DNA from: Halosegnis marinus
Lineage (GTDB): Archaea; Halobacteriota; Halobacteria; Halobacteriales; Haloarculaceae
Assembly (NCBI RefSeq): GCF_029338355.1
Contig: NZ_CP119802.1
Coordinates: 2,232,001 to 2,296,000, forward strand
DNA length: 64,000 bases
Direction: 5' to 3'
Shown here piece after piece: positions 49,589 to 59,747 of this stretch. The notes beneath the pieces are model-generated. The model was not told where the DNA came from. It was given only the letters and a program-made list of their open reading frames with translations, and did not search any database. The stretch's first letter is position 1. Every line of letters starts with the position of its first letter. Position numbers and translations under genes: made by a program.

Positions 49589-51353
49589 CGTCGAGTTCCG
49601 CCGCGACGCGCTCCTGGAGCTCCTCGCGCACGGCGTGGCTCTCCGCCGAGTCGAACCCGACCTCGATGACCTGCGTTCCCTCTCTCTCCACGCTCGCCGT
49701 GTACGCCTCGCGGAACCCCTCGCGCGTCGTCGTCCGCGCGAACGCCAGCCCGTAGAGGTCGCCCGTCGGCGAGAAGTCGAGGCCGTGGGGCGTGCGGAAG
49801 TACCCCTCGAAGGTGTCGTGCGCCTCGATGGGGAGCAGGTGGAAGATGCCGCCGCCGTCGTTGTTTATCAGGACGATAGTGGCGTCCAGCCCGAACCGCC
49901 CGACAGCGAGCAGGCCGTTGGTGTCGTGGTAGTACGCGAGGTCGCCCGTCACGAGCACGAGCGGGTCGTCCGTGGCGCTGCCGGCGCCCAGCGCCGTCGA
50001 GGTGATGCCGTCGATGCCCGACGCGCCGCGGTTGCCAAGCGCCGTGATGTCGGCCGCCCGGGGCTCGGCGAAGCGGTCGAGGTCGCGGACCGGCATCGAG
50101 TTCGAGACGAACAGCGTCGCGGGGTCGGGCGCGAGCGCCGCCGCGTCGGCGAGTACCTGTCCCTCGAAGAAGCGGTCCTCCGCCGCGACGAGCGACCGGT
50201 AGTCGGCCTCGACGTCCGCGAGCAGGTCGGCGAAGCCGTCCCCGTCGCGCTCGACGCGCCCCGCCAGCGCGCTCGCGAGGTGGGTCGGGTCCGCGACGAG
50301 GGTGTCCGTCGCCGTGAACTCCGCCTCGCGCCAGCCGCCCGCGGGGTCCACGAGGAACTGTCGGGGCGCGTCCGCCTCCATCGACAGGGTCGTGTCCGCG
50401 AGCGCCTTCCGCGTCCGCTTCGACGTGGGCGAGGCCCCGAACCGGAGCACCACGTCGGGCGTGGGCAGACGCGTCCTCAGCGCCGGTGCCCACGCGTCGT
50501 AGCCGCCGAGGACGGTGACCTCCTCCGTGTGGTCGCCGAACCTGATTCCCGAGAGCGGGTCCGCGAGCACGGGAAAGCCGGTCGCCTTCGCCAGCCCGAG
50601 CAGGGCGTCGCGGTCGGGGGTCGGTCGGTCGGCCGGCCCGCAGAATATCAGGCCGCGATCGGCCCCGTTCAGCGCCCGGACGACCGCCGCGCGGTCGCTC
50701 GCGGTCAGGGTCGGTCTCCCCTGCGTCGTCCGCACGAACGGGCCGTCGCGCCCCCGCGCGGCGAGCGCATGGTCGTCCGCCCACCCCTCGGGCACGTCGT
50801 CCGTCTCCACCGTGGGTTCGAGCGGCTTGCGGAACGGGACGTTCAGGTGGACCGGGCCGGGGTTCGTCGCCGTCGCGGTCGCCACCCCCCGCGAGACGGC
50901 CGTCCGGAGCGCGCGGAGCTTCCGGTCCGCCGTCTCGGGTTCCGGGAGGGTCCGGTAGTGTCGCACGGCGTCGCCGTAGAGGTCCGCCTGGTCGACTGTC
51001 TGGTTCGCGCCGCTGTCGTCGAGTTCCGGGGGGCGGTCGGCCGTGAGCAGCAGCATCGGAACGCGGGCGCGGCCGGCCTCCATCACCGCGGGGTGGTAGT
51101 TCGCGAGCGCCGTCCCCGAGGTGCAGACGAGCGGCGTGGGCGTGCCCGTGCGCTTGGCCCGCCCGAGCGCGAAGAACGCGGCCGAGCGCTCGTCGAGGTG
51201 CGAGAACGTCTCGATGTCGGGATGCTCGGCGAAGGCGACGGTCAGCGGCGTCGAGCGCGACCCCGGGGAGAGGACCGCCGCGTCGACGCCGCTCTTCGCC
51301 ACCTCGTCCACGATTGCCCGGCCCCACAGCGTGTTGACGTTGGGCGCGCTCAT
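49578..51353 (-). CDS. menD: SEPHCHC synthase MenD
   Basis: A 591-residue ThDP enzyme that joins 2-oxoglutarate and isochorismate. N-terminal DAAVLSPGSRSTPLTVAFAE and FFALGRAKRTGTPTPLVCTS are MenD signatures. DPLVLVTGDLAYYHDTNGLL with INNDGGGIFHLLPIE binds ThDP-Mg. Its ATG overlaps the menF stop by 4 bp. The start MSAPNVNTLWGRAIVDEVA was chosen because it opens the conserved domain. Confidence 0.94.
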   Translation of the reverse strand: MSAPNVNTLWGRAIVDEVAKSGVDAAVLSPGSRSTPLTVAFAEHPDIETFSHLDERSAAFFALGRAKRTGTPTPLVCTSGTALANYHPAVMEAGRARVPMLLLTADRPPELDDSGANQTVDQADLYGDAVRHYRTLPEPETADRKLRALRTAVSRGVATATATNPGPVHLNVPFRKPLEPTVETDDVPEGWADDHALAARGRDGPFVRTTQGRPTLTASDRAAVVRALNGADRGLIFCGPADRPTPDRDALLGLAKATGFPVLADPLSGIRFGDHTEEVTVLGGYDAWAPALRTRLPTPDVVLRFGASPTSKRTRKALADTTLSMEADAPRQFLVDPAGGWREAEFTATDTLVADPTHLASALAGRVERDGDGFADLLADVEADYRSLVAAEDRFFEGQVLADAAALAPDPATLFVSNSMPVRDLDRFAEPRAADITALGNRGASGIDGITSTALGAGSATDDPLVLVTGDLAYYHDTNGLLAVGRFGLDATIVLINNDGGGIFHLLPIEAHDTFEGYFRTPHGLDFSPTGDLYGLAFARTTTREGFREAYTASVEREGTQVIEVGFDSAESHAVREELQERVAAELDATL

Positions 51354-52692
51354 TCGAGTTCGTCGAGCATCGGCCGGTACTTGAGTTGGACCTCGTCCCA
51401 CTCGGCGTCGGGGTCGGAGTCCTCCACGATGCCGACGCCGGCGAACAGGGTCGCGGTGTCGCCCGCGGCGACGGCCGACCGGAGCGCGACCGCGAAGCTC
51501 CCGTAGCCGGCGGCGTCGAACCAGCCGACGGGCGCGGCGTACCAGCCCCGCGAGAACGGCTCGGTGTCGCGGATGGTGTCGAGCGCGCGCTCGGGCGGGA
51601 GGCCGCCGACGGCGGGCGTCGGGTGGAGCGCCTCCACGAGCGAGAGGACGTGCTCCTCGCGGGCGAGTTCGGCCGTGATGGGCGTTTCGAGGTGCTGGAC
51701 GGTCGCGAGCCGGCGCACCCGTCGTTCGCCGGTCGTGACGTTGGCCGCGAACGGCTCCAGCTGTTCGCGGATGGTGTCGGCGACGATCTCGTGCTCGTGG
51801 GTGTTCTTGTCGTCCGTGCGGAGCTCGTCGGCGAGCCACTCGTCCTCGGCGGGCGTGTCGCCACGGCCCGTCGTCCCCGCGAGCGCGCCCGTCGAGACGG
51901 TCCGCCCGCGCAGGCCGACCAGCCGCTCGGGCGTCGCGCCGTAGAAGGAGGGCACGTCGTCGCCGGGGTCGGCGTCGGCCGGCTCGACGAGGAAGCGGTA
52001 GCAGTCGGGGTACGTCCCCGCCAGCCGGTCCAGCACGTCGTGGACGGGCAGGGGCGCGTCGAGCGTCACGTCGAGCGCCATCGCGAGCACGACCTTGCGG
52101 AGTTCGCCCGCGGCGATGCGGTCGGTGGCGTCCGTGACCGAGTCGCGCCACGCGGCCTTCGAGGTGGTGCGCGCGCGGTCGACGATGCGGGGACGGGCGG
52201 CCGGCGCGGGGTCGGGGAGGTCGGCCAGTTCCTCGACCGTCCCGGCGAGGCGGCGCTCGACCGCCTCGGGCGTCGCCTCGGGGCCGACGGCGTTGACCGT
52301 GAGCCACGCGCCGTCGTCGGTGTACGTCAGCTGTCGCCGGGGGGAGCACGAACCCCGCGCCGGGGGAAGCCCGTCCACGGCGCGGAGCCGTCGTGGTCGT
52401 CGTGGAAGGCGAAGCCGCCGAACAGCCGCGGGCGGGCGGCCTCGGTGCCGGCGTGGACGTTGCCGTGGTCGAACAGCGCCTCGCCGGTCTCGCGTACGCG
52501 GTCGAACCGGTCCCGGCCCGCCGCGGTGACGCTCGCGGCGGCGCCGGAGCCGACGACGGTCGCCTCGCCGGGGGCGCTCCAGAGGACGCGCGGCGCCTCG
52601 GCCGCGGCCAGCGCGGCCCGGACGGACGGGGCGGGGAGTCGCGTCGCCCGCGAAATCACGCCGGCCGACGCCTCGTCCCCGAGCGGTTCCAT
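51350..52692 (-). pseudogene. menF: isochorismate synthase MenF, reading frame broken by two apparent +1 insertions
   Basis: The N-terminal part (MEPLGDEASAGVISRATRLP, then FGGFAFHDDHDGSAPWTGFP) is read from 52692 and hits a stop near 52329. The C-terminal part (RRQLTYTDDGAWLTVNAVGP onward, with LRKVVLAMALDVTLDAPLPV, GATPERLVGLRG and HPTPAVGGLPPERALD) is in another frame down to 51350. On the coding strand, removing one C from the C5 run (52362-52366) and one from the C6 run (52339-52344) restores a continuous GFPGAGFVLPRRQLTY. It normally makes isochorismate from chorismate. Sequencing error in the homopolymers is as likely as a real mutation. Confidence 0.8.
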
Positions 52693-52744
52693 TGCCCGGC
52701 GATAGGGGGGCCACCGTTTTAGGGTTCCCGTTCCCGGTGGGTCG

Positions 52745-53335
52745 CTACGCGTACCGCTCCTCGTTCCACGGGTTCGCCGTGTTCGAGTAGCCGCGCTTCT
52801 CCCAGTAGCCCCGCTCCGGCTCCGTGAGGAACTCGACGCCGGTCACCCACTTCGCGCCCTTGTACGCGTACTTGTGGGGTGTGACGACCCGGAGCGGGCC
52901 GCCGTGCTCGGCGGGGAGCGGTTCGCCGTCGAGTTCCCACGCGAACAGCACCTCCCGGCGGTCGCAGGTGTCGAGGGGGAGGTTCGTCGTGTAGCCGTCC
53001 GCGGCGTGGAACATGACGTGGACCGCGTCGTCGCGGACGCCCGCCGCCTCCATCAGCGTCGGGAACGTGACGCCGCGGAAGGCGTTGTCGAACCGCGACC
53101 AGCCCGTCACGCAGTGGAAGTCCTGCTTCTGACTCTCGGTCGGGAGGTCCCGGAACTCGTCGAACGACAGCGCGAGGTCGTTCTCGACCGCGCCCCACAC
53201 CTCGAAGGTCCACTCGTCGCGGTTCACGCTCGGCGTCTCCCCCTTCGAGAGCACGGGGAACCGCGTCGTCTCCCGCTGGCCCGGCGGGAGCCGCTTGCCG
53301 TCGAACTCCTCGTGGAGGCCCGTCACGTCGTGCAT
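52745..53335 (-). CDS. sulfite oxidase-like molybdopterin oxidoreductase
   Basis: A 196-residue single-domain Moco protein. The Cys ligand is in QDFHCVTGWSRFDNAFRGVT near residue 72, followed by VHVMFHAADGYTTNLPLDTC and LRVVTPHKYAYKGAKWVTGV, then YWEKRGYSNTANPWNEERYA. This is the sulfite oxidase/YedY (MsrP) catalytic fold without signal peptide, so cytoplasmic. Substrate unknown. The upstream 5' region has two AT-rich boxes shared with a divergent gene. Confidence 0.87.
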   Translation of the reverse strand: MHDVTGLHEEFDGKRLPPGQRETTRFPVLSKGETPSVNRDEWTFEVWGAVENDLALSFDEFRDLPTESQKQDFHCVTGWSRFDNAFRGVTFPTLMEAAGVRDDAVHVMFHAADGYTTNLPLDTCDRREVLFAWELDGEPLPAEHGGPLRVVTPHKYAYKGAKWVTGVEFLTEPERGYWEKRGYSNTANPWNEERYA

Positions 53336-53480
53336 ACCACGGCTCGGGGGCGCGGCCCCGTATGCGTACCGCTCCCGGCGCGGACTTGCCGTGTCGAAAA
53401 CTCATCACGGAGAAAGCCACAAGGAAATATATCGCGAGGCGAAGCTCTGATTGACGAACGGGAAAATCACCCCATCAGGA

Positions 53481-53488
53481 TTAAATAC
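53481..53488 (+). promoter_or_regulatory. TATA-like box of the ribbon-helix-helix gene
   Basis: TTAAATAC lies 27-34 bp before the ATG at 53515, fitting a leaderless transcript. A second AT-rich stretch, AAATATATCG (about 53424-53433), may serve the divergent molybdoenzyme gene. Confidence 0.5.
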
Positions 53489-53514
53489 CCGACTGTCGAA
53501 ACGCGGGACGAGCG

Positions 53515-53727
53515 ATGGTCAAGGTAGACATCACGGTCCCCGAACATCTGGAGATGCAGATCGCGCAGCTGGTCGAACAGGGGGAGTTCGCCAGCCGCGA
53601 GGAGGCGCTGGAGGACATCCTCTCGGCGGGCATCCGCGCCTACAAGACCTCGGGACCGATGGACGAGGAGGAACCGGCGTACGAGGAGGACGGGATGATG
53701 GGGCACGACGACGAGTACGTCTTCTGA
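53515..53727 (+). CDS. ribbon-helix-helix protein with acidic tail
   Basis: A 70-residue protein. VKVDITVPEHLEMQIAQLVE is the beta strand and first helix of a CopG/MetJ-like ribbon-helix-helix, and GEFASREEALEDILSAGIRA the second helix. The last 25 residues are acidic (MDEEEPAYEEDGMMGHDDEY). It probably dimerises and binds DNA. A near-palindrome at the promoter of the next gene is a candidate site. Target not shown. Confidence 0.75.
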   Translation: MVKVDITVPEHLEMQIAQLVEQGEFASREEALEDILSAGIRAYKTSGPMDEEEPAYEEDGMMGHDDEYVF

Positions 53728-53763
53728 CGGCGCGGCGTGTGTAATCGGCTTGCACGCAACGTT

Positions 53764-53782
53764 TATCCGCGTTTCACGGATA
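53764..53782. promoter_or_regulatory. inverted repeat at the UPF0058 gene promoter
   Basis: TATCCG (53764-53769) and CGGATA (53777-53782) are a 6-bp inverted repeat spaced by seven bases. It overlaps the TATA-like TTTATCC (53762-53768) of the gene starting at 53792. It lies 36 bp after the ribbon-helix-helix gene. Confidence 0.45.
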
Positions 53783-53791
53783 CGCACGGGT

Positions 53792-54070
53792 ATGCACAAA
53801 GACGAGCTGCTCGAGCTCCACGGCCACATGGTGGAGATAATGAACACCTTCCGCGGGATGGACGCCGTCGACTCGGACGCCTTCGCCGGCTACGACGAAC
53901 TCGACGTGACCCCCGACGACGTCCACAAGTCGAAGAGCGAGCACAAACACGCCGTCTTCGTCCTCGGGAACTCGCTCGCGACCATCATGTCGGAGGACGA
54001 GTTCTCCGACGCCGGCCGCATCGGCAAGCGAATGGAGGAGCTGGCCGAGGACGCCGAGTCGAAGCTCTGA
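53792..54070 (+). CDS. UPF0058 family protein
   Basis: A 92-residue helical protein: MHKDELLELHGHMVEIMNTF, then DVTPDDVHKSKSEHKHAVFV and LGNSLATIMSEDEFSDAGRI. This is the archaeal UPF0058 family, of unknown function. The ATG is preceded by a TATA-like box at about 25-30 bp. Downstream lies an O-methyltransferase gene 66 nt away. Confidence 0.85.
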   Translation: MHKDELLELHGHMVEIMNTFRGMDAVDSDAFAGYDELDVTPDDVHKSKSEHKHAVFVLGNSLATIMSEDEFSDAGRIGKRMEELAEDAESKL

Positions 54071-54136
54071 GTTCGGGACTCGTTCTCGCCGCACGCAGCC
54101 CGCAGAGCTAACGGTGTCGCCGGCCGCACGTTCGGT

Positions 54137-54799
54137 ATGCACGACATCGACCCGGCGCGCGTCGGCCGGCTCGCCCGCGCGCTCGCCGAGGGGGACGAGG
54201 TGACAGCGGAGATGGACGCCCGCGCCGAGGCGGAAGGGTTCCCGACGGTCGGCCCGGCCGTCGGCGGGTGGCTCCGGCTGCTCGCGCGGACGACCGACCC
54301 GGTTCGGGGGTTCGAGTTCGGCTCCGGGTTCGGCTACTCCGCGTACTGGTTCGCGGACGCCTTCCCGCCGGACGGCGAACTCGTTCTGACGGAGGTGGAC
54401 GCCGACGAACTCGCGGACGCCCGCGACTACCTCGCCCGGGGCGGCTACGCCGACCGCTGTGTCTTCGAACACGGGGACGCCCTCGACACCGTCGAGCGGT
54501 ACGACGGCCCGTTCGACGTCGTCCTCGTCGACAACGAGAAGGAGCGCTACCCGGAGGCGTTCGCCGCGGTCCGCGACAAGGTCGCGCCCGGCGGGATGGT
54601 CTTCGTGGACAACGCCGTGACCGCGGGGCCGCTCGACTTCGACGGTATCCTCGCGCTCGTGGAGGGCGACGAGTACGACGCGAACGCCGAGACGGCGGGG
54701 GTCGCCGAACTGCTCGCCACGCTGCGCGACGATTCCGACTTCGAGGTCGCGCTGTTGCCGGTGGGGGAGGGAGTGGCCGTGGCCCGCCGTCGGGACTGA
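54137..54799 (+). CDS. class I SAM-dependent O-methyltransferase
   Basis: A 220-residue O-methyltransferase of the class I fold. The SAM motif is RGFEFGSGFGYSAYWFADAF near residue 57, with VLTEVDADELADARDYLARG as the adenosine-ribose region and DVVLVDNEKERYPEAFAAVR with GGMVFVDNAVTAGPLDFDGI as the metal/substrate segment. Resembles catechol-type methyltransferases. The acceptor is unknown. Confidence 0.86.
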   Translation: MHDIDPARVGRLARALAEGDEVTAEMDARAEAEGFPTVGPAVGGWLRLLARTTDPVRGFEFGSGFGYSAYWFADAFPPDGELVLTEVDADELADARDYLARGGYADRCVFEHGDALDTVERYDGPFDVVLVDNEKERYPEAFAAVRDKVAPGGMVFVDNAVTAGPLDFDGILALVEGDEYDANAETAGVAELLATLRDDSDFEVALLPVGEGVAVARRRD

Positions 54800-54871
54800 C
54801 CTCGTTTCAACGGCGTGTCACGGTGCGGGGTAGCAAGAATCATTACCGACCGCGGCCACGTTCCGGACGAC

Positions 54872-56524
<1,653 letters not shown>

Positions 56525-56547
56525 GCGACTAAACGGCCGGCAACGAC

Positions 56548-56564
56548 CCCCCGGTTTCCGGGGG
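56548..56564. terminator. strong hairpin between acyl-CoA ligase and acyl-CoA dehydrogenase
   Basis: CCCCCGGTTTCCGGGGG is a perfect 7-bp stem with a TTT loop, followed by TATTTCGTTC, 24 nt after the ligase stop and 34 nt before the next start. It could terminate or attenuate transcription. An RNA stability role is also possible. Confidence 0.45.
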
Positions 56565-56597
56565 TATTTCGTTCTCGAATCCCTATCGGATGGTAGC

Positions 56598-57752
56598 ATG
56601 GACCTTCTCGACGAGTCCGTCGTGCCGGAGCACGCGCGCGAAGTCAAGGCCGAGGCGCGCGCCTTCGCGGAGGAACACATCGAACCGAACGCTCACGAGT
56701 ACCACGAGTCCGGGGAGTACCCGTGGGAGGTGCTCGAAGCGGGGATGGACGCCGGCCTCATCTCGCAGGACATCGGCGAGGAGTGGGGCGGCCGCGGCCT
56801 CGGTCTCCACGAGATACTCGCCATCGCGGAGGAGTTCTACCGCGCGGACGCCGGCATCGCGCTGACGCTCCAGCTGGCGAGCTTCGGCGCGGAGATGCTG
56901 GAGGAACACGGCAACGAGGAACAGAAGGAGGAGTACCTCCGCCCCGTCGCCGAGAACGACCAGATAACCGGGCTGGCGGTCTCCGAACCCGAGACCGGGA
57001 GCGACCTCGCCGGCATGGCGACGAGCGCCGAGAAGGACGGCGACGAGTACGTCCTGAACGGCGAGAAGTACTGGGTCGGCAACGCCGTCGAGGCCGACTG
57101 GGTGACGCTGTACGCCAAGACGGGCGACGACGAGACCAACCGCTACGGCAACTACTCGCTGTTCATCGTCCCGACGGACACCGAGGGCTACGACGCCGAA
57201 CACATCCCCGAGAAGATGGGGATGCGCGCCTCGAAGCAGGGGCACATCGTCCTCGACGACGCGCGGGTCCCCGAGGAGAACCTCATCGGCGTCGAGGGGG
57301 CGGGCTTCTACATGCTCGCCGACTTCTTCAACCACGGTCGCATCGTCGTCGGGGGCCACGGCCTCGGGCTGGCCGCCGCGGCCATTGAGGAGGCGTGGGA
57401 CTTCGTCCACGGGCGCAACGCGTTCGGCCGACAGGTAAACGAGTTCCAGTCCGTCCAGCACATCCTCGCGGACATGCGCCTGGAGTTCGAGTCGGCGCGC
57501 GCGCTGAACTGGCGGGCCGCGGACAAGGTGGTCGAGAACGACCGTGCGGGCTTCTGGGCCTCCATGGCGAAGGTGAAGTCCACCGAGGTCGCCAACGACT
57601 GCGCCGAGCGCGGGATGCAGCTCCACGGCGGGCGCTCCATCCTCAAGGAGAACCGTATCTCCCGCGTCTACCGCGACGTGCGCATCCCCGTCATCTACGA
57701 GGGGGCCAACGAGATACAGCGCAACCTCATCTACTCGCAGACGCCGGAGTAA
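56598..57752 (+). CDS. acyl-CoA dehydrogenase
   Basis: A 384-residue flavoprotein. ITGLAVSEPETGSDLAGMAT is the FAD-binding signature and YVLNGEKYWVGNAVEADWVT follows. The fold continues ALNWRAADKVVENDRAGFWA, and the active-site Glu region is RVYRDVRIPVIYEGANEIQR. It oxidises acyl-CoA to enoyl-CoA. Adjacent to the acyl-CoA ligase on the same strand. Confidence 0.93.
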   Translation: MDLLDESVVPEHAREVKAEARAFAEEHIEPNAHEYHESGEYPWEVLEAGMDAGLISQDIGEEWGGRGLGLHEILAIAEEFYRADAGIALTLQLASFGAEMLEEHGNEEQKEEYLRPVAENDQITGLAVSEPETGSDLAGMATSAEKDGDEYVLNGEKYWVGNAVEADWVTLYAKTGDDETNRYGNYSLFIVPTDTEGYDAEHIPEKMGMRASKQGHIVLDDARVPEENLIGVEGAGFYMLADFFNHGRIVVGGHGLGLAAAAIEEAWDFVHGRNAFGRQVNEFQSVQHILADMRLEFESARALNWRAADKVVENDRAGFWASMAKVKSTEVANDCAERGMQLHGGRSILKENRISRVYRDVRIPVIYEGANEIQRNLIYSQTPE

Positions 57753-57793
57753 TCGCGGCGTACTGTTATACTGCCGGCGCGACTACGCCCGGC

Positions 57794-58582
57794 ATGGACT
57801 TCGACGTCCACCTCGTCGACCGGGGCCGCATCGAGGCCGACGCGAACTTCGTGCTCGACGGCTCCGTGGTCGCCACCGCCTCGGAGCCGAACCCCGACCT
57901 CTCGTACGACGAGTTCCTCGTGTGGAACCTCGTCATCGACCACCCGGAAGCCACCGTCCTCTGGGACACCGGCTCGCACCCCGAAGCGGGGGACGGCTAC
58001 TGGCCCGCGCCGCTGTACGAGGCGTTCGCCCACGTCGACGCGGCCGAGCACGACCTCGCGGACGACCTCGCCGACCACGGGTTCGCTATCGAGGACATCG
58101 ACGCCGTCGTCATGTCGCACCTCCACCTCGACCACGCGGGCGGCCTCTCCCACTTCGAGGGGACGGACACGCCGATATACGTCCACGAGCGCGAGATAGA
58201 GTTCGCCTACCGCTCCGCGAAGACCGACACCGGGAGCGTCGCGTACTGGGCGCCGGACTTCGACCGCGACCTGAACTGGGCCGTCGTCGAGGGCGACCGA
58301 CGGCTCGTGGAGGGGGTCGAACTGCTCCACCTGCCGGGCCACACGCCCGGCCTGCTCGGCGCGCGCATCGACCACGGCGACGGCACCCTGCTCGTCGTCG
58401 GGGACGAGGCGTACTGGGAGGAGAACTACGAGGGCCAGTCGATGGCCGCGTCGCTGCTGTGGGACAACCGGGCGTGGCGGGAGTCGCTCGCGTACGTCCG
58501 CGACCTCGAACGCCGTACGGACGCGGACGTGCTGCTCGGCCACGACACGGCGATGCTGGAGCGGTTCGAGGGTGGCTGGTGA
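57794..58582 (+). CDS. metallo-beta-lactamase fold hydrolase, N-acyl homoserine lactonase-like
   Basis: A 262-residue MBL-fold protein. The zinc motif is VVMSHLHLDHAGGLSHFEGT near residue 110, with a further His in LHLPGHTPGLLGARI and Asp in LVVGDEAYWEENYEG. This arrangement is that of the AHL lactonase family. Haloarchaea are not known for classical acyl-homoserine lactone signalling, so another lactone or ester may be hydrolysed. The stop overlaps the zinc ribbon start by 1 bp. Confidence 0.83.
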   Translation: MDFDVHLVDRGRIEADANFVLDGSVVATASEPNPDLSYDEFLVWNLVIDHPEATVLWDTGSHPEAGDGYWPAPLYEAFAHVDAAEHDLADDLADHGFAIEDIDAVVMSHLHLDHAGGLSHFEGTDTPIYVHEREIEFAYRSAKTDTGSVAYWAPDFDRDLNWAVVEGDRRLVEGVELLHLPGHTPGLLGARIDHGDGTLLVVGDEAYWEENYEGQSMAASLLWDNRAWRESLAYVRDLERRTDADVLLGHDTAMLERFEGGW

Positions 58583-58785
58583 TGGAGCGGCGCTGTCCCG
58601 ACTGCGGCGTGACGATGGAGCCGATAACCCTGAAGTCGAACGGCGGCTACGAGCTCCAGGCCGTCTCCGACGAGAACCGCGGCGGCATCCTCGGCTCGCT
58701 CGGGATGAAGGAGCGGCTGGACCTCGAAACGGTCGCCTGTCCGGAGTGCGGGCTGGTCAGGCTGTACGCGGGCGCGGAGGAGTGA
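58582..58785 (+). CDS. small zinc ribbon protein, 67 residues
   Basis: A 67-residue protein with two CPxC knuckles: RRCPDCGVTMEPITLKSNGG at the N-terminus and VACPECGLVRLYAGAEE at the C-terminus, bridged by a helical segment. Likely binds one zinc ion. The start TGATG overlap with the lactonase stop indicates coupled translation. Ends one base before the stop of the convergent DICT gene. Function unknown. Confidence 0.72.
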   Translation: MERRCPDCGVTMEPITLKSNGGYELQAVSDENRGGILGSLGMKERLDLETVACPECGLVRLYAGAEE

Positions 58786-58786
58786 G

Positions 58787-59506
58787 CTACTGCTCGATGA
58801 GTCCGTACGAGGTCTCGAGGTAGTCGAGTATCCAGTCGACCGTCTCGGGGTCGTACGTCCAGAAGCCGTAGAAGGAGCGCGGCTCGCGCTCCTCCGCGAG
58901 GAGGGCGCACTTGTTCACGTCCACGCCCGCGCCGTCGTAGACGACGAACCACGACTCGCGTATTTCGTCGGCGCGCTCGACGTGGATGGTGAGGTCGGTG
59001 TCGTGGTCAGGCACCTCCGTGTCCGGGGCGGCGTAGGCGTGGACCTTCAGCCCCTCCTTCGAGGCGAGCTGTTCGTACACGTCCATCTGGGGGGAGAGGA
59101 TGGAGAGCTTCTGGAACCCCGCGTGGAGTTCACCCTTGCCGAGCCGCCACGCGCGGTCCTCGATCTCGCGGGAGGCCGCGATCATCTGCTCGGTGTCGTA
59201 GGAGGTGAACATCGTCTCGTCGAGGTGGTCGAGGATGGGCCGGTAGGCGTCCTCCGCGAACTCGGGGTCCGTGTCGGCCCGGTCGGAGAGCACCTCGGAG
59301 ATGCTGGCCGCCGTGACGAACTCGTCGTCCTTCGAGAGCACGACGAACGAGCCGGGCGTCCCCGACGGCGTGGATTCGCCGGTGACCGTGAGGTTGCGGT
59401 CACCGAACTGGGCGCGGATGGTCTCGACGGCGTCCGCGTCGCTGTTGAACACCGTGAGCGTCTTCTCGTGGTCCTCGACACCACGGATGAGTTCGGTCAG
59501 CGACAT
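58787..59506 (-). CDS. DICT sensory domain-containing protein
   Basis: A 239-residue protein that matches the DICT domain known in haloarchaeal and cyanobacterial signalling. It opens MSLTELIRGVEDHEKTLTVF and has SFVVLSKDDEFVTAASISEV, AGFQKLSILSPQMDVYEQLA and SFYGFWTYDPETVDWILDYL. There is no fused DNA-binding domain. A TATA-like GGTATATACG (about 59535-59544 on the minus strand) lies about 30 nt before the ATG. Role: probable light or redox sensing partner. Confidence 0.78.
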   Translation of the reverse strand: MSLTELIRGVEDHEKTLTVFNSDADAVETIRAQFGDRNLTVTGESTPSGTPGSFVVLSKDDEFVTAASISEVLSDRADTDPEFAEDAYRPILDHLDETMFTSYDTEQMIAASREIEDRAWRLGKGELHAGFQKLSILSPQMDVYEQLASKEGLKVHAYAAPDTEVPDHDTDLTIHVERADEIRESWFVVYDGAGVDVNKCALLAEEREPRSFYGFWTYDPETVDWILDYLETSYGLIEQ

Positions 59507-59629
59507 TCGGTCGGTTGTGGGGACGCCACAATCACGTATATACCTGTGGGGTGAATGCGTCCCCCGACGGCGGGCCGAATGGGCGGCCTCGCTCGCCGGG
59601 GAACGGCGTCGGTCGCGCGGGTCGACGGC

Positions 59630-59700
59630 CGTGTTTACAACGGTTAATACACCTTTATCATTATTAATCCTTGCTAACAACTCACAAACCCTTTTGCTCG
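59630..59700 (+). promoter_or_regulatory. AT-rich promoter region of porAB
   Basis: This is the most AT-rich stretch in the window, with TTTATCATTATTAATCC (59654-59670) upstream of porA at 59748. Spacing of about 80-90 nt means a leader of roughly 55-65 nt. Several TATA-like cores overlap; which is used cannot be told from sequence. Confidence 0.5.
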
Positions 59701-59747
59701 GGGCCGACCGAGTTCGTACAAGGCGTTCGCCACGCGCCGGTCCTACC

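Noticed and set aside
51350-52714. A single continuous menF from 52714
   Set aside because: Its first 130 residues are out-of-frame Arg-rich sequence; the genuine N-terminus is in another frame from 52692.
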